Shown: positions 25,800 to 33,062 of the stretch, in pieces | Numbering within the stretch: position 1 is the stretch's first letter | How the letters are laid out: the number at the start of each line of letters is the position of its first letter | NCBI GenBank assembly: GCA_046351235.1 | Contig: JAXLYV010000013.1 | Coordinates: 1-64,000 of the forward strand | DNA from: JBBSAT01 sp046351235 | Lineage (GTDB): Bacteria; Myxococcota_A; Polyangia; Polyangiales; Sandaracinaceae | Direction of reading: 5' to 3' | DNA length: 64,000 bases | Program-made: the position numbers and the translations under genes | The notes under the pieces: model-generated | Databases searched by the model: none | Told to the model about the DNA's origin: nothing | The model's input: the letters and a program-made list of their open reading frames with translations, nothing else

Positions 25800-25907
25800 C
25801 GCCGCACATCACCCCGACCGGCATGCGCTCCATCGGCGACGAGGCGGACGTTGACGCCCGACCACGCGGCCCGGCAGGCTTTTTCCAGGTTCGGATGTCC
25901 TATACGC
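25800..25907 (+). repeat. oriIS-like right end, copy 3
   Basis: This 108-base right end is of the same subtype as copy 1. It ends GTCCTATACGC at 25907, directly followed by the RecF fragment. Confidence 0.78.
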
Positions 25908-26050
25908 TGATGGCGCGCGCGAAGGGCAAGGTGCCGGTGCTCCTGCTCGACGACGTCTCGAGCGAGCTCGATCGCACGCGGAGCGCGCGCTTGTTCGCGG
26001 TGCTCTCCCGCCTGGGTGGTCAGGTGTTCCTCACGACGACCCAGCGCGAG
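25908..26050 (+). pseudogene. recF: C-terminal fragment of DNA repair protein RecF
   Basis: About 47 residues, including VPVLLLDDVSSELDRTRSARLF and GGQVFLTTTQ, which match the Walker B and signature region near the end of RecF. RecF is about 360 aa, and all of its ATP-binding head is missing, cut by the right end of IS copy 3. Even the last residues are lost, because at about 26050 the sequence continues in frame into a different protein. RecF loads RecA at gapped DNA, so a functional copy is presumably elsewhere in the genome. Confidence 0.72.
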
Positions 26051-26551
26051 CCCGACAGCGCCGCAGAATGGTTGGAGAAGGAAGGCGCGCAGCGTGACGT
26101 GGTCGCGTGGGCGCGCGACACCGGTGCCGGCTGGAACGAGCTCTGGCAGCGCTGCCCGCGCGCGGACTGGATGATCGCCATCGCGCGCCGGCGCGGCGTG
26201 GCGGGCGAGCGTGTCGTGGAAGCAGGGCGCGCGGTCGCGCGGCTGGCGCTCGATCACTTCGAGGGAGACGAGCGCGCGCGGATCGAGGCCGCGCTCCGCA
26301 CGCCGAGCGAGGCGCTCGCGGCGGAGGTGAGCGCGCAAGCCGTGGCGAGCCCGGATCCGGTGCATCAGGCCGCGCTGCTCGCCGTGGAGATCGCGCTCCG
26401 CGGCGCGCCCGACGAGGCGGCGATGGTGCCGCTCCAGCTCGTGCAGGCCGCCGCCATGGACGCCGCCGACTGCGGGATGAGCGCGGCCGTCTCCTACGTG
26501 CAGCGCCGCGGTGCCGAGCTCGTGCGCGAGGTCATTCCTTCGATCGCCTGA
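26051..26551 (+). pseudogene. C-terminal part of an unknown protein (helical, myxobacterial type)
   Basis: About 166 residues: EWLEKEGAQRDVVAWARD, then WNELWQRCPRADWMIAIARRRG, which recalls short conserved helical modules (CPRxDWML) found in many uncharacterised myxobacterial and phage-linked proteins. The rest is a run of predicted helices (VVEAGRAVARLALDHF, AALLAVEIALRGAPDEAAMV). The frame is continuous with the RecF fragment and with the transposase frame of copy 3, giving a long chimeric frame that I do not take as one protein. No start codon with a ribosome site was found. Confidence 0.5.
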
Positions 26552-26573
26552 TGGCGTCGATCGCGATCGAGTC

Positions 26574-28001
26574 TCAGCGTCCCGGCAGCCAGCTGCCGTG
26601 GAAGGTCATCGGGACGTGCGTCTCGAAGTGGCAGCGCGCGATGGGCCCGTCTTCCCAGCGCGCCGTGTCGAGGATCGCGAGGTGGCTCGTGCCGATGGCG
26701 CCGTCGTAGACGAGCGTGAGCGCCCAACCGTCGCCCTCGGGCGCGCTCGGCCCGCGCGGGACGAGCAGGGCCTCCGAGACGACGTGCTCCTCGGGGAACA
26801 CGGCCAGGCGCGTCTTGCGCGTCTTCAGATCGACGTGCGCGAGCGCGGCGCGCTTCTCTTGCGAGCTCACCACCACGAGCTCGCGGTAGCTGCAGCCCTC
26901 GTGGCGCGGATCGAGCACCGGGAACTCGGCCGGCCCGTCCCAGACCTGCTCGCTGCGCACGGTGCGCGAGATGGGATCGACGACCGCCTCGTGCAGATAG
27001 CCGGGCTGCGTGACGCCGGTGCTGGCGAGCTGATCGAAGCTCGTCAGGTCGTCGTAGCGAACGTAGTGCACGACGAGCTCGTTCCCGCGCTCGGCGAGGC
27101 CGGCGAAGTGCCACTGGAAGAACGCGGGCACCGTGAAGCGCGTGACGCGCTCGGGCGCATCGAGCGGCACCACGATCACCTCGGTCCCGCGGCGCGGCTC
27201 CCAGCGGATGATCTGCCCGAACGAGCGCATGCCGAGGAGCGCGCGGGGGATGTCGATGCGCACGGGCGACACGAAGAACACCGCGTGGCGCGGGCCGACC
27301 GCGAAGTCGTGCAGCATCACCGGCATCGAGAGCGGGATCGACGCGAGCGTGCGCGCGCGGCCTTCGAAGGGCAGCTCGTAGAGCACGAGCTTGGAGCGCG
27401 GCCCGTAGTCGAGGCCGAAGTTGTAGACCGCCTTGCGCGTCACCACGCGGTGCGGGTGCGCCGAGAACGCGGCCGTGATCGCGCCGCCGAGATCGGTCTC
27501 GCCGATCGTGCGCAGCGTCGCCGGATCGATCTCGAGCGGCTTGCTCGACTCGACGAGCGCGAAGAGGCGCTCCTGCCAGGCGAGCACCGAGGTGTTGCCG
27601 GTGTTCTTCACGTCGCGGCGGAGCGAGCGCACGAGGCGCCCGAGCGGGTGCGCGCGCGATCCGAAGAGCGGCTTGCCGGCACGCTCCTCGGCATCGAGCC
27701 CGGCGCTGCGACAGAGGCGGATCGCTCCCTCCGCGCGGCCGCCGCGCAGCCGGATGCCGGTGAGCGCGCCGTCGGCCTCGAACGAGTGGCTCACGCGCTG
27801 GCCGAAGCCCTCGTACAGGCCGGGCCCGGTGCGGACGAGGAGGCCCTCGAGGCCGGCGGGGATCGTTCCTTCCACGCGCAGCGGGAGAAACCCGTGCTCG
27901 CGCGCGATGCTGCGCATGTCGCCGCGCCCCTTCGGCCGCGGCCGGCTCGCGCGCTCGGCCTCTCGCTCCTGGCTCGCCGTTCGGGGATCGTGGGTCAGCA
28001 T
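26574..28001 (-). CDS. Carotenoid oxygenase family protein
   Basis: A 475-aa member of the carotenoid cleavage/stilbene dioxygenase family, an iron(II) enzyme that splits a C=C double bond. The four iron-binding histidines can be placed at FSAHPHR, VMLHDFAVG, FQWHFAGLAE and the C-terminal MTFHGSWLPG. Supporting motifs are LLVRTGPGLYEG near the start and YVRYDDL. Start chosen at ATG 28001, overlapping the stop of the FAD oxidase gene by seven bases, which implies co-translation. The substrate could be an apocarotenoid or a lignostilbene-like aromatic; sequence alone does not decide. Confidence 0.9.
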   Translation of the reverse strand: MLTHDPRTASQEREAERASRPRPKGRGDMRSIAREHGFLPLRVEGTIPAGLEGLLVRTGPGLYEGFGQRVSHSFEADGALTGIRLRGGRAEGAIRLCRSAGLDAEERAGKPLFGSRAHPLGRLVRSLRRDVKNTGNTSVLAWQERLFALVESSKPLEIDPATLRTIGETDLGGAITAAFSAHPHRVVTRKAVYNFGLDYGPRSKLVLYELPFEGRARTLASIPLSMPVMLHDFAVGPRHAVFFVSPVRIDIPRALLGMRSFGQIIRWEPRRGTEVIVVPLDAPERVTRFTVPAFFQWHFAGLAERGNELVVHYVRYDDLTSFDQLASTGVTQPGYLHEAVVDPISRTVRSEQVWDGPAEFPVLDPRHEGCSYRELVVVSSQEKRAALAHVDLKTRKTRLAVFPEEHVVSEALLVPRGPSAPEGDGWALTLVYDGAIGTSHLAILDTARWEDGPIARCHFETHVPMTFHGSWLPGR

Positions 28002-29389
28002 GCGCGGTGGGCTCCGGGCCTCGAGAAGATCTTGCCGGGGTTGAGGATGCCACGCGGGTCGAAGACGGCGCGCACCTTCTCTTGGTGCGCGATCAGCGCG
28101 GCCGATTGCTCCTGCGCGACGAACGCCGACTTCGAGGCGCCGATGCCGTGCTCGCCGCTCAGCGTGCCGCGGAGCTCCCTCACGCACGCGAAGAGATCGC
28201 GCATCGCGTCCTTCACGCGCGGGATCTGCTCCTCGGTGTCCCAGAGGAGGTTCACGTGCAGGTTCGCGTCACCCGCGTGCCCGTAGGAGGCGACGCGCAG
28301 GCCATGCGCCTCGCCGATCACGGCGCTGCGATCGATGAGCGCGCCGAGCTGGCTGCGCGGCACCACGACGTCCTCCGAGATCTTGCCCATCGCGCTCCGC
28401 CGCAGCGCGCGCGAGAGCTCGCGGCGCACGCTCCAGAGCTTCTCGCGGTCGCCGCCGTGCTTGGCTACGAGCACCTCGGCGCCGCGATCGTCGAGCACGC
28501 TGCCGGCGCGCTCGATGCCGCGCTCGACGTCCTCGATCGCGCCGTCGATCTCGACGAGGAGGAGCGCACGGATCTCGGGCCCGATGGGGAAGGGGCTCGC
28601 CGCGCGCAGGAAGGCGAGCGTGCGCTCGTCGAAGAGCTCCACGCAGCGGGCGTCGATGCCGTGCGCCGCGAGCGCCGACACCGCGGGCCCGATCTCGTGC
28701 GCCGAGCGCAGCATCGCCGCGAGCGTGCCGATCGCCGGCGCCTTCGGGGCGAGGCGCAGCGTGGCGCGCGTCACGACGCCGAGCGTGCCCTCGCTGCCCA
28801 CGAAGAGCGAGCAGAGGTCGTAGCCGGTCACGCCCTTGTGGGTGCGCGTGCCGAGCGAGAGCGGCGTGCCGTCGCCCGTGACGACCTCGAGGCCGATCAC
28901 CCAGTCGCGCGTCGCCCCGTACTTCATCGTGCGCGGCCCGGCGGCGTTCTCGGCGACGTTGCCGCCGATCGTGCACTCCGCGAGGCTGTTCGGATCCGGC
29001 GCGTAGAAGAGGCCTTCCTTCTCCACGGCCTCGTGCACGTGCGCGAGCACCGCGCCCGGCTCGACCACGGCGACGGCGTCGGCCGTGCTGACCTCGACGA
29101 TGTCCCGCAGGCGCGCCATCGAGAGCACGATGCCGCCCTCGATCGGCACGCAGCCGCCGCTCTTGCCGGTGCCGGCCGCGCGCGGCGTGACGGGCACGCG
29201 GTGCTCGTGGGCGAGGCGCAGCGTCGCGATCACGTCGTCGCGGCTCGAGGCGCGGACCACGGCGTCGGGCACGCGCGGCGCGACGTCGCTCTCGTCGCCC
29301 GCGAACGCCTCGCACTCGCTCCCGGTGAGGATCGCGTCGGAGGGCAGCTGCCGTGCGAGGGCGGCGAGCATCGCGTCGATCGCTTGCAT
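27995..29389 (-). CDS. FAD-binding oxidase, GlcD/D-lactate dehydrogenase type
   Basis: A 464-aa flavoprotein of the VAO/GlcD family. The FAD-binding PCMH domain shows VTPRAAGTGKSGGCVPIEGG, YAPDPNSLAECTIGGNVAENAAG, and GYDLCSLFVGSEGTLGVVT. The C-terminal cap has YGHAGDANLHVNLL and the metal/substrate-binding SGEHGIGASK, followed by the usual ending FDPRGILNPGKIF. Such enzymes oxidise 2-hydroxy acids (glycolate, D-lactate, D-2-hydroxyglutarate) and pass electrons to the membrane chain. Translation is coupled to the carotenoid oxygenase, which is an unusual partner. Confidence 0.92.
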   Translation of the reverse strand: MQAIDAMLAALARQLPSDAILTGSECEAFAGDESDVAPRVPDAVVRASSRDDVIATLRLAHEHRVPVTPRAAGTGKSGGCVPIEGGIVLSMARLRDIVEVSTADAVAVVEPGAVLAHVHEAVEKEGLFYAPDPNSLAECTIGGNVAENAAGPRTMKYGATRDWVIGLEVVTGDGTPLSLGTRTHKGVTGYDLCSLFVGSEGTLGVVTRATLRLAPKAPAIGTLAAMLRSAHEIGPAVSALAAHGIDARCVELFDERTLAFLRAASPFPIGPEIRALLLVEIDGAIEDVERGIERAGSVLDDRGAEVLVAKHGGDREKLWSVRRELSRALRRSAMGKISEDVVVPRSQLGALIDRSAVIGEAHGLRVASYGHAGDANLHVNLLWDTEEQIPRVKDAMRDLFACVRELRGTLSGEHGIGASKSAFVAQEQSAALIAHQEKVRAVFDPRGILNPGKIFSRPGAHRAC

Positions 29390-29509
29390 GAGAGCGCAGT
29401 ATGGCTCGTCGTCGTGGCGTCCGGCTCGCCCACGATCGGGGATTCCGCTCCACGTGTCATCGCGGTCGGATCCTCGCGATTGCCCCGTCTGCACGGTATC
29501 TTGGCCCTC

Positions 29510-30574
29510 ATGAAGTCGCGCTCGGTCTTCGTCGGCTCTTCCTTCTTCGTGCTCGTGTGTGCGACGGCGCTCGCGGGGTGTCCCACGACTCCGCCGCCCG
29601 TCGGCGGGATCGACACGGGCTCGCGCGAAGACTCGGGCGAGCCGCCGGCGGACGGCGGCACCCGGGACGGCGGCGGCGGTGGCATGGACGGGGGCGACGC
29701 CGCGACGATCGACGCGGGCCAGGGCACGGACGACGCGGGGGAGCTCGCCGATGCCGGAACGAGCGACGACGGCGGGAGCGCGGACGCGTCCCTCGACGCG
29801 CACCGCGACGACGATGCGAACGACATCGTGCAGTCGGACAGCGGCGCGACGCTGATGAACGACGCCGGCATGCTCGGCTGCTCGCCGACCGTCACGCTCT
29901 CCGGCGATCCCCTCGGGTTCGCCTACGATTGGATGCGATGCGGCGGAGAGCAGACGCGCGGTGACTCGACGAGCTGGGCCTACAACCTCGTCGTCGCGGA
30001 CTACGGCCTCGGCTTCTTCCACGCGGCGAGCGTCACGCCCGGGGTCATGAACCAGGCGCTGACGGGCACCTTTCTCCTTCCGGCCTCGTCTCTCCCCGCG
30101 CCGCGGGTGCTCGTCTGTTCCGGAACGACGAGCAACGTGGATCTCGACGCGGCCGGGTACGTGACGGCCTTCGACTTCGAGCACGCGACCGTGCTCCACA
30201 CGGCGGGCACGAGCGCGCCGGGCGGGCTCGTGCTCACGGTCGGCTCGTCGACCACGCTCAGCGGCGATGTGGGCACGCATCACTTCGCGTCGACGGCGGA
30301 TGCCACGAACGGGCCCTACGACGCCGCGGGCGCCGACATGACGCTGACGCTCGGTACGACCTTCGTCTCGCTCGTCTTCGAGCGCAGCGGCAACACGATC
30401 GTCGACGGCGTGATCGAGGTCGCCTCGGGTACCGTGACCGACGTCTACACGTTCGACGCGGGCACGGCGACCGCGACCACGATCACGCTCCCCGCGACGC
30501 TCAGCTACCTCGGCTCGTGCGACGGCGCAGCCACCACCGGCACCCACTTCCTCACCGGCACGGTGGCGCCCTGA
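29510..30574 (+). CDS. Lipoprotein with acidic low-complexity linker, unknown function
   Basis: A 354-aa protein. The signal peptide ends at lipobox LAGC (near residue 23). About 90 residues of Asp/Gly/Ser-rich linker follow, then a beta-rich domain of about 230 residues (VTLSGDPLGFAYDWMRCGG, FLLPASSLPAPRVLVCSG, VDLDAAGYVTAFDFEHATV). The domain is not recognised. It is the first of four consecutive plus-strand lipoprotein genes (29.5-36.3 kb). Confidence 0.72.
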   Translation: MKSRSVFVGSSFFVLVCATALAGCPTTPPPVGGIDTGSREDSGEPPADGGTRDGGGGGMDGGDAATIDAGQGTDDAGELADAGTSDDGGSADASLDAHRDDDANDIVQSDSGATLMNDAGMLGCSPTVTLSGDPLGFAYDWMRCGGEQTRGDSTSWAYNLVVADYGLGFFHAASVTPGVMNQALTGTFLLPASSLPAPRVLVCSGTTSNVDLDAAGYVTAFDFEHATVLHTAGTSAPGGLVLTVGSSTTLSGDVGTHHFASTADATNGPYDAAGADMTLTLGTTFVSLVFERSGNTIVDGVIEVASGTVTDVYTFDAGTATATTITLPATLSYLGSCDGAATTGTHFLTGTVAP

Positions 30575-30633
30575 GCTCGATCCGAGAGATGGGGAAGCCG
30601 AGCCGCTTCATGGCGCGAGACGAGGACCGACCG

Positions 30634-31947
30634 ATGCACCTTTCTCTGGATGCCTCCGAGCGCCGCGTCGTCGCGACCGCGCGCGTGCTCGCCGTCGCTG
30701 CGCTCGTGGTCTCGCTCGCGGCGTGCGACTCCCCCAGGCCGGTCGGTTTTCCCGATGCCTGGCGGAGCGACGCCGGCACGGACGAGGACGCTTCCGAGCC
30801 GCGCGACGCGGGCCTCGACGGCGCTCCCGAGGACGCGCCGGCGGGCGATGACGCCTACGTCGTCCCCGGCATGTGCGAGTTCGACGCGGCGACCGACTTC
30901 TTCGAGCTCGACTACGACCTGCGCTCCGACGTGCGGCGCCTCGCCGTCGCCGCGGGCCCGACGAGCTTCGCGGTCGTGTTCTCCAAGCACGACGTCGACG
31001 ACCACGAGGACCTCTACTTCGTCGAGATCCCGGCGAGCGGCGGCCCGCCGCTGACCACGCAGCAGCTCACCTTCGACGCCACCCCCGATGCGAGCCCGGT
31101 GATCGCCCGCACGAGCGAGGGCTGGCTCGTCGCCTGGCTCTCGGGGCGCGACGGCAACGTCGAGGTGTACGCGTGGGGGCGCAGCGCGAGCGGCTGGGCC
31201 GCGGTGCCGCAGCGGATCACGAGCACCCCCACGATCGACGAGACGACGGTGGCGCTCGCCTCCGACGGAGCGCGCACGGCGATCGCGTGGGCCGAGCCCG
31301 GCGCCTCGCCGGTCACCGTCGCGCTGCCGGTCGACGCGGCCGGCGGCGCCACGGCAGGGCCCGTTCGTCTCTCACCGGCGAGCGTCGCGATGATCCCGAC
31401 CTCGTTCACGACCACGGAGGACGGCTATCTCGTGGGCTGGGTCGGCCCGAGCGGAGACGCGCTCGTGCAGCCGCTGAGCGGCGCGCTCGCCACCCTCGGC
31501 GATCCACTCGTTCTCACGGCGGGGCACGACGCCGACGGGACGATCGACGCGGTCGTGTCGTCGAGTGGCGGCGCCGCCGTGTACGGCGTCCACCCGGCCA
31601 CCGGGCGCCACGACGTGCACGCGCACCAGCTCGGCAGCGACGGCGCGCTCTTCCACATCGAGCAGCCGCTCACGTTCGGCGACGACACGGGCTCGGACGC
31701 GGCGATCGCGATCCTCGGCGGAGGCTACGTCGTCGGGTACCGCCAGAGCGGCATCGAGCCGATGCTCCGCGTGCTCTTCTACGACGCGATCTTCGGTGAG
31801 CGGCTGCGCGCGGATCTCGTTCGCATGTCGGCGACCGGCGGCCCGATCAGCGCGCGCGTCTCGGGGGACGGGAACGTTCTCTTGACCTGGTCGGACCTGG
31901 TCGGTAGCGTGAATCACATGCGGGTGGCGAGGCTTCGGTGTCCGTGA
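30634..31947 (+). CDS. Beta-propeller-type lipoprotein
   Basis: A 437-aa protein with lipobox SLAAC near residue 33 and an Asp/Ala-rich linker (DAGTDEDASEPRDAGLDG). The mature part has regular repeats of the type TSFAVVFSKHDVDDHEDLYFV, EGWLVAWLSGRDGNVEVYAW, RTAIAWAEPG, DGYLVGWVGPSGDALV and GGYVVGYRQSGIEPML. This is the pattern of a WD40-like/sialidase-type propeller common in secreted myxobacterial proteins. Start ATG at 30634 or 30610. Its stop overlaps the GTG start of the next gene by ten bases. Confidence 0.74.
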   Translation: MHLSLDASERRVVATARVLAVAALVVSLAACDSPRPVGFPDAWRSDAGTDEDASEPRDAGLDGAPEDAPAGDDAYVVPGMCEFDAATDFFELDYDLRSDVRRLAVAAGPTSFAVVFSKHDVDDHEDLYFVEIPASGGPPLTTQQLTFDATPDASPVIARTSEGWLVAWLSGRDGNVEVYAWGRSASGWAAVPQRITSTPTIDETTVALASDGARTAIAWAEPGASPVTVALPVDAAGGATAGPVRLSPASVAMIPTSFTTTEDGYLVGWVGPSGDALVQPLSGALATLGDPLVLTAGHDADGTIDAVVSSSGGAAVYGVHPATGRHDVHAHQLGSDGALFHIEQPLTFGDDTGSDAAIAILGGGYVVGYRQSGIEPMLRVLFYDAIFGERLRADLVRMSATGGPISARVSGDGNVLLTWSDLVGSVNHMRVARLRCP

Positions 31948-32924
31948 CGCGCGCCTCCCGCTGGCCCGCGCTCACGTCGAGAACGCCCTCTTCGACGCTG
32001 TTTTTCGCTGCCGCGACGGCGCTCGCCTCGCTCGGGGCCGGCTGCGGCGGCGGGCCGGTGCCGGCCGGTAGCCTCGACGTCGGCGCACGCGATGCGGCGC
32101 GCAACGACGCAGGCACCGACGCGGGCGACCTCGACGGCGGCGCCGACGCCGACCTCGATGCCGCGCAAGCCACCGACACGAACGTCCCGACGGACGTCGG
32201 CTGCTTCTTCCCCGATGGCTCGTTCGACTTCTGCCGTTGCGGCGCTCCGCTCGGCGCCGATTGCAGCGCGGCGGCGTGCCCGTCGGGCCAGTCGTGCGCG
32301 ACGGACCCATGCGGCATGCATTGCGTGCCGAGCGGATCGGCGTGCGCGATCGAGGGGGACTGCCCGACCGGTTCCACCTGCACGGACGGCTTCTGCACGA
32401 CGAGCGGCGCGTGCATGGACTCGCGCAGCTGCCCGCTCGGGTTCGCGTGCGAGAGCGGCTCTTGCGTCGATCGGCGCTTCGCGTGCGGCACCGATGGAAG
32501 CTGCCCGGTGGGATATGCCTGCGACCGCATGCTCGCCGGTGGCACGTGCGTGCGCCTCAGCCGGCGCTGCGCCTCCGACTCGGCCTGCAACCTGACGCTG
32601 AGCGAGCCGCAGGACTGCGTGGACGTCGACGGCGACATGCTCCTCGAGTGCCAGTACAGCGACGGCGCCTGCATCACGAACGCGATCTGCTCGGGTGGGC
32701 AGACCTGCACGCCGCGTGCGATCGCCGGCGCCGCGTCCTGCGGCCGCTACGGCATCTGCCACGATGCGTCGAACTGCCTGCCGGGCCAGCAGTGCCGCGA
32801 CCTCTGGGGCGACGGCGTCTCGGAGTGCGTGGATTCGGGTGGATGTACGAGCACCGCCTCGTGCCCGGCGCGGCAGGTCTGCGCGACGCCCGCGACCGGC
32901 GGGCCCCCCGCCTGCCGAGGCTGA
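31938..32924 (+). CDS. Cys-rich lipoprotein
   Basis: A 328-aa protein with a long signal region ending at lipobox-like GAGC (near residue 36) and an Asp-rich linker. At least 36 Cys follow, arranged in EGF/Dickkopf-like short loops: CPSGQSCATDPCGMHCV, CPTGSTCTDGFC, SRSCPLGFACESGSC, SCPVGYACD and SCPARQVC. These are typical of myxobacterial surface proteins with disulfide-rich modules. GTG start overlapping the preceding gene's end, so co-expressed with it. Confidence 0.75.
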   Translation: MSVTRASRWPALTSRTPSSTLFFAAATALASLGAGCGGGPVPAGSLDVGARDAARNDAGTDAGDLDGGADADLDAAQATDTNVPTDVGCFFPDGSFDFCRCGAPLGADCSAAACPSGQSCATDPCGMHCVPSGSACAIEGDCPTGSTCTDGFCTTSGACMDSRSCPLGFACESGSCVDRRFACGTDGSCPVGYACDRMLAGGTCVRLSRRCASDSACNLTLSEPQDCVDVDGDMLLECQYSDGACITNAICSGGQTCTPRAIAGAASCGRYGICHDASNCLPGQQCRDLWGDGVSECVDSGGCTSTASCPARQVCATPATGGPPACRG

Positions 32925-33062
32925 GCCATGAAAAGATTGCGAGCCATCGCAAGAACCTCCCGATCCATCCCCGCGAGTTGATCGGGAAATTGCGGGAAAG
33001 CGGGCTCGGACCGGCACGCTCCCTCGGGTCCGATCATTGCTTCGACGCGCCACGGAGTCCGC
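32925..33062. promoter_or_regulatory. Gap before the large lipoprotein gene, with two hairpins
   Basis: TTGCGA-GCCA-TCGCAA lies about 13 bases after the upstream stop; it could end that transcript, although no T-run follows. TCGGACC ... GGTCCGA (about 33006-33034) lies just before the next start and could be an operator or an mRNA hairpin. A promoter for the 33063 gene is likely here but not identified. Confidence 0.4.

Larger units (their letters stand above)
23853..25907 (+). mobile_element. IS91/ISCR-like element copy 3, longest copy
   Basis: The element lies between the CaiB fragment (left) and a RecF fragment (right). The right end is the common 108-base terminus. The left end cannot be placed exactly: the first ~170 bases (to the TGA at 24018) encode CPRCDGTVRLVAVL, which resembles the C-terminal zinc knuckle of another IS91-type transposase. 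The following ~120 bases contain CGCCAGT repeats that might belong to the terminator (terIS) region. The target shows no duplication, as expected for this family. Members move by rolling-circle replication from the right end and can carry neighbouring DNA. Confidence 0.82.

Noticed and set aside
24140..26551. A single 803-residue protein
   Set aside because: It joins a transposase, the IS terminus, a RecF piece and another fragment only because of a one-base change in a C-tract; no family has this order.
28007..29509. N-terminal extension of the lipoprotein at 29510
   Set aside because: The extension is antisense to the FAD oxidase gene; the lipoprotein signal at MKSRSVFVGSS marks the true start.
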